DNA from: Nitrospirota bacterium | GTDB lineage: Bacteria > Nitrospirota > Thermodesulfovibrionia > Thermodesulfovibrionales > Magnetobacteriaceae | NCBI GenBank assembly: GCA_015233895.1 | Contig: JADFXG010000001.1 | Span: forward strand, 124,001-188,000 | Length of the DNA stretch: 64,000 nucleotides | Direction: 5' to 3' | Part shown: piece by piece, positions 62,108-64,000 of the stretch | Layout of the letters: each line of letters opens with the position of its first letter | Numbering within the stretch: position 1 is the stretch's first letter | The notes under the pieces: generated by a model | Told to the model about the DNA's origin: nothing | Databases searched by the model: none | Seen by the model: only the letters and a program-made list of their open reading frames with translations | Translations under genes and position numbers: made by a program

Positions 62108-64000
62108 ATGACAGCAGTAATTTTTATTTGTCTTTCAACACTGCTGGGATTGGCAATTGAGAGATCCTTTGGTTTTTCCAAAAACTTCTGGATAAAGCTC
62201 TCATTTGCCATAATCATCGGGAATTTATTTTCAACCTGGGGCGTGTACATTTTATCGGCATTTGTTGGTTTCAATATGATATCAGTGCTGAGTGTTGGCG
62301 TTATTCTGTTGTTCCTTGCAGTGCGTTTTATGAGTGTTTCCTCATTTAAAAACCCGGAGTTAACTATGTCACACGTGCAGGCATACCTGTGTATGGTATT
62401 TATGCCGTTTTTCATTTTTGGCATGTGGGAAAGAGCTGATGGCAGTGTCATGTTTATAGGAAATTATAACGATATGGCTTATCACATGTCGATGATTTCC
62501 TCATTTGTAGAAAAAATGGATTTCCCGCCTGCAAATCTGCAATCAGCCGGAGATGCGTTAAGATACCACTATCTGGTTAACTTTAACTCAGCAATACTAG
62601 TGCGTTGCGGAATGACTTTGTTATACTCTGTGATTATTCCTCAGATTCTGTATAGTTTTGCTCTTGTTAACATTCTGTATCATTTCTGTAAAACCCTGCT
62701 TAAGACAGAAACTGAGGTTTTCTTTTCCTCAACGTTAATAATTATGGGGCACACAGGGGTTTTTAATATGCTGTTTGCTCTTATTGGGTTTCCTGTCACT
62801 CATACCCAGCTTAAACTCTCTTCCTGGATGAGTATCCGAGAGGAGATGCTGAGGCCGTTTTATAATTTTCTGGATGTAATTATAAACCTGTTTCACCCTC
62901 AAAGACCGTTTTTGTTTGGGTTTCCTCTGGCACTGATCATACTGTCTGCCGCCAGCAAGGAACTGATTAAAGAAGATGATGCCGATTATGATAATCTCTT
63001 TATGATTTCACTGTTTACAGGGCTTCTGCCTCTTTTTCATATTCATAGTTTCTTTATAGTCTGTCCGATTATCGTGATAATGTTTTTGTATATGTGTAAA
63101 GATAAAAAAAGAGCATTCATATCGTTATCCCCGCTTTTATTAGGGGTGTTTCAGATAGTTTTTTTGTTTTCAGGTTTAAAACCCTCATATTATGCCGGAT
63201 TTGACGTTCATAAACTTGGAGGCGGGCTGAATGAGATAAAACCGCTTAATTCAGAAATTATCGCAAGATTAATATTTTGGATAAGAGCTGGTGGTGCCGT
63301 CCTAACCACAGGGCTTTTATCGGTATTTTTATATTTCAGAAGGTATAAGGAATCCTCAATAGCAATGGGCAGAAAAAATATTTTTCTCATTGTTTCTCTG
63401 GCTGTCACGTTTTCATTTTTTGTATTGATAAACTTTTATCGTTTTAGCCCTGCGTGGGGAGACAGTAATAAGTTTTTCTTTTACTTTGATGTGATACTAT
63501 CACTTTTTTCCGGATTTCAATTGAGCAATATGTTTAAACAGGGAAACATTGTTAAAAAATCTGTGGCGGTGTTAATTATAATGGTTATGGCAGTGCTGCC
63601 TTTTTCAACTGAGTTCCACATTATTTTTACAAAACCAAAGAGTGTGTTGTTCAGTGCAGGGGACAGAGTTACGGCAAGGTGGATAAAAGCCAATACAGCT
63701 AAGGATTCAATTTTTTTAACAAGCAACAGTGTAATACATTTTGTCCCCTCCATGGGGGCTCGTGCAGTTGTTGACGGAGCATATAATTGGGAGGTAGGAT
63801 ATGACAAACCTGGCAAGCAGGACGATGTTGGAAAGATTTATTTAACAGGAGACCCTGAACTTATAAAAAAATACAATATATCGTATATTTTAGTCAGCCC
63901 CTATGAACTTAACTCACTCAGTGTACAGTATGACAAACTTGCACGGTATAGGTTAGTGTATGATGCAAATGTTGATGGGCATAGCTTTAAAATATATGAT
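62108..64000 (+). CDS. Large polytopic membrane protein, 3' end outside window
   Basis: The frame from ATG 62108 (MTAVIFICLSTLLGLAIE) stays open to the last codon of the window (631 codons); the C-terminus is missing. About 12-14 hydrophobic segments are followed by a soluble tail beginning near RVTARWIKAN. YNDMAYHMSMISSFV, DALRYHYLVNFNSAIL and FHPQRPFLFGFPLALI are recognisable features of large bacterial membrane proteins with GT-C-like topology. The soluble part ends ...YELNSLSVQYDKLARY and VDGHSFKIYD. Probably a glycosyltransferase that uses a polyprenyl-linked sugar. It lies 13 bases after the B12-type radical SAM gene. Confidence 0.65.
   Translation, partial: MTAVIFICLSTLLGLAIERSFGFSKNFWIKLSFAIIIGNLFSTWGVYILSAFVGFNMISVLSVGVILLFLAVRFMSVSSFKNPELTMSHVQAYLCMVFMPFFIFGMWERADGSVMFIGNYNDMAYHMSMISSFVEKMDFPPANLQSAGDALRYHYLVNFNSAILVRCGMTLLYSVIIPQILYSFALVNILYHFCKTLLKTETEVFFSSTLIIMGHTGVFNMLFALIGFPVTHTQLKLSSWMSIREEMLRPFYNFLDVIINLFHPQRPFLFGFPLALIILSAASKELIKEDDADYDNLFMISLFTGLLPLFHIHSFFIVCPIIVIMFLYMCKDKKRAFISLSPLLLGVFQIVFLFSGLKPSYYAGFDVHKLGGGLNEIKPLNSEIIARLIFWIRAGGAVLTTGLLSVFLYFRRYKESSIAMGRKNIFLIVSLAVTFSFFVLINFYRFSPAWGDSNKFFFYFDVILSLFSGFQLSNMFKQGNIVKKSVAVLIIMVMAVLPFSTEFHIIFTKPKSVLFSAGDRVTARWIKANTAKDSIFLTSNSVIHFVPSMGARAVVDGAYNWEVGYDKPGKQDDVGKIYLTGDPELIKKYNISYILVSPYELNSLSVQYDKLARYRLVYDANVDGHSFKIYD

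Overview
The window looks like a chromosomal segment of a Gram-negative, AT-leaning bacterium. It encodes a lipoprotein solute-binding protein, an LpxL-type acyltransferase, a Kup K+ transporter, Lon/Hsp20, SmpB/tmRNA, a DapL-type LL-diaminopimelate aminotransferase and pyruvate phosphate dikinase. The mix of PocR and 'HWRQPL'-type histidine kinases, bacteriohemerythrin, DUF169 and CZB proteins and many GT-C membrane glycosyltransferases fits Nitrospirota (Thermodesulfovibrionia or magnetotactic relatives) or a neighbouring deep-branching phylum. This placement is inference; no rRNA is present.

Layout. 1-3.3 kb: a 5'-truncated thymidylate synthase-like gene, then a translationally coupled ATPase + TOPRIM-like pair that may be a defence system. 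3.3-9.2 kb (minus strand): PocR/PAS histidine kinase, bacteriohemerythrin, UbiB-type kinase, phasin-like protein and a GT-C protein. 9.4-11 kb: two paralogous secreted proteins behind a strong promoter. 11-18.6 kb: dapL, mnmA, a hydrolase, a hybrid kinase/response regulator pair, a small membrane protein and a YkgJ-type Cys-cluster protein. 18.9-19.7 kb: smpB followed by tmRNA. 19.7-29.8 kb: DUF169 and TPR-membrane genes, a solute-binding-protein/kinase/regulator operon, a cNMP-binding protein, a diguanylate cyclase and a caspase-like protein. 29.9-32.9 kb: trpA-accD-folC. 33-40.4 kb: small unknown genes, a CZB protein, ppdK, purD and a Ser/Thr kinase fused to a cNMP-binding domain. 40.8-47.2 kb (minus strand): hsp20-lon-thiL-DUF2062-rimO-M50 protease. 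47.3-50.9 kb: an STT3/PglB-like oligosaccharyltransferase and a partner GT-C protein. 51-64 kb: kup, three proteins built from a 105-107-residue 'GWAY...HAF' module (two carry a C-terminal radical SAM domain), tRNA-Ala, a flippase, an acyltransferase, a B12-type radical SAM protein and a large membrane protein running off the window.

The most notable hidden feature lies in the apparently empty stretch between the cNMP-binding gene and the diguanylate cyclase. A 71-residue glutaredoxin-like gene on the minus strand (26988-27203) has an in-frame TGA at the active-site position (U-P-Y-T). A second TGA sits three codons before the stop (U-G-V-stop). Each TGA is followed at the right distance by a hairpin with G at the start of its loop, as in bacterial SECIS elements. 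Conventional ORF calling misses this gene.

The second highlight is the radical SAM / GWA-repeat family at 52.9-57.7 kb, which neighbours surface-glycan and lipid genes. Several miniature inverted-repeat elements, a duplicated folC tail plus promoter, and a glycosyltransferase remnant show that the intergenic DNA has been remodelled.
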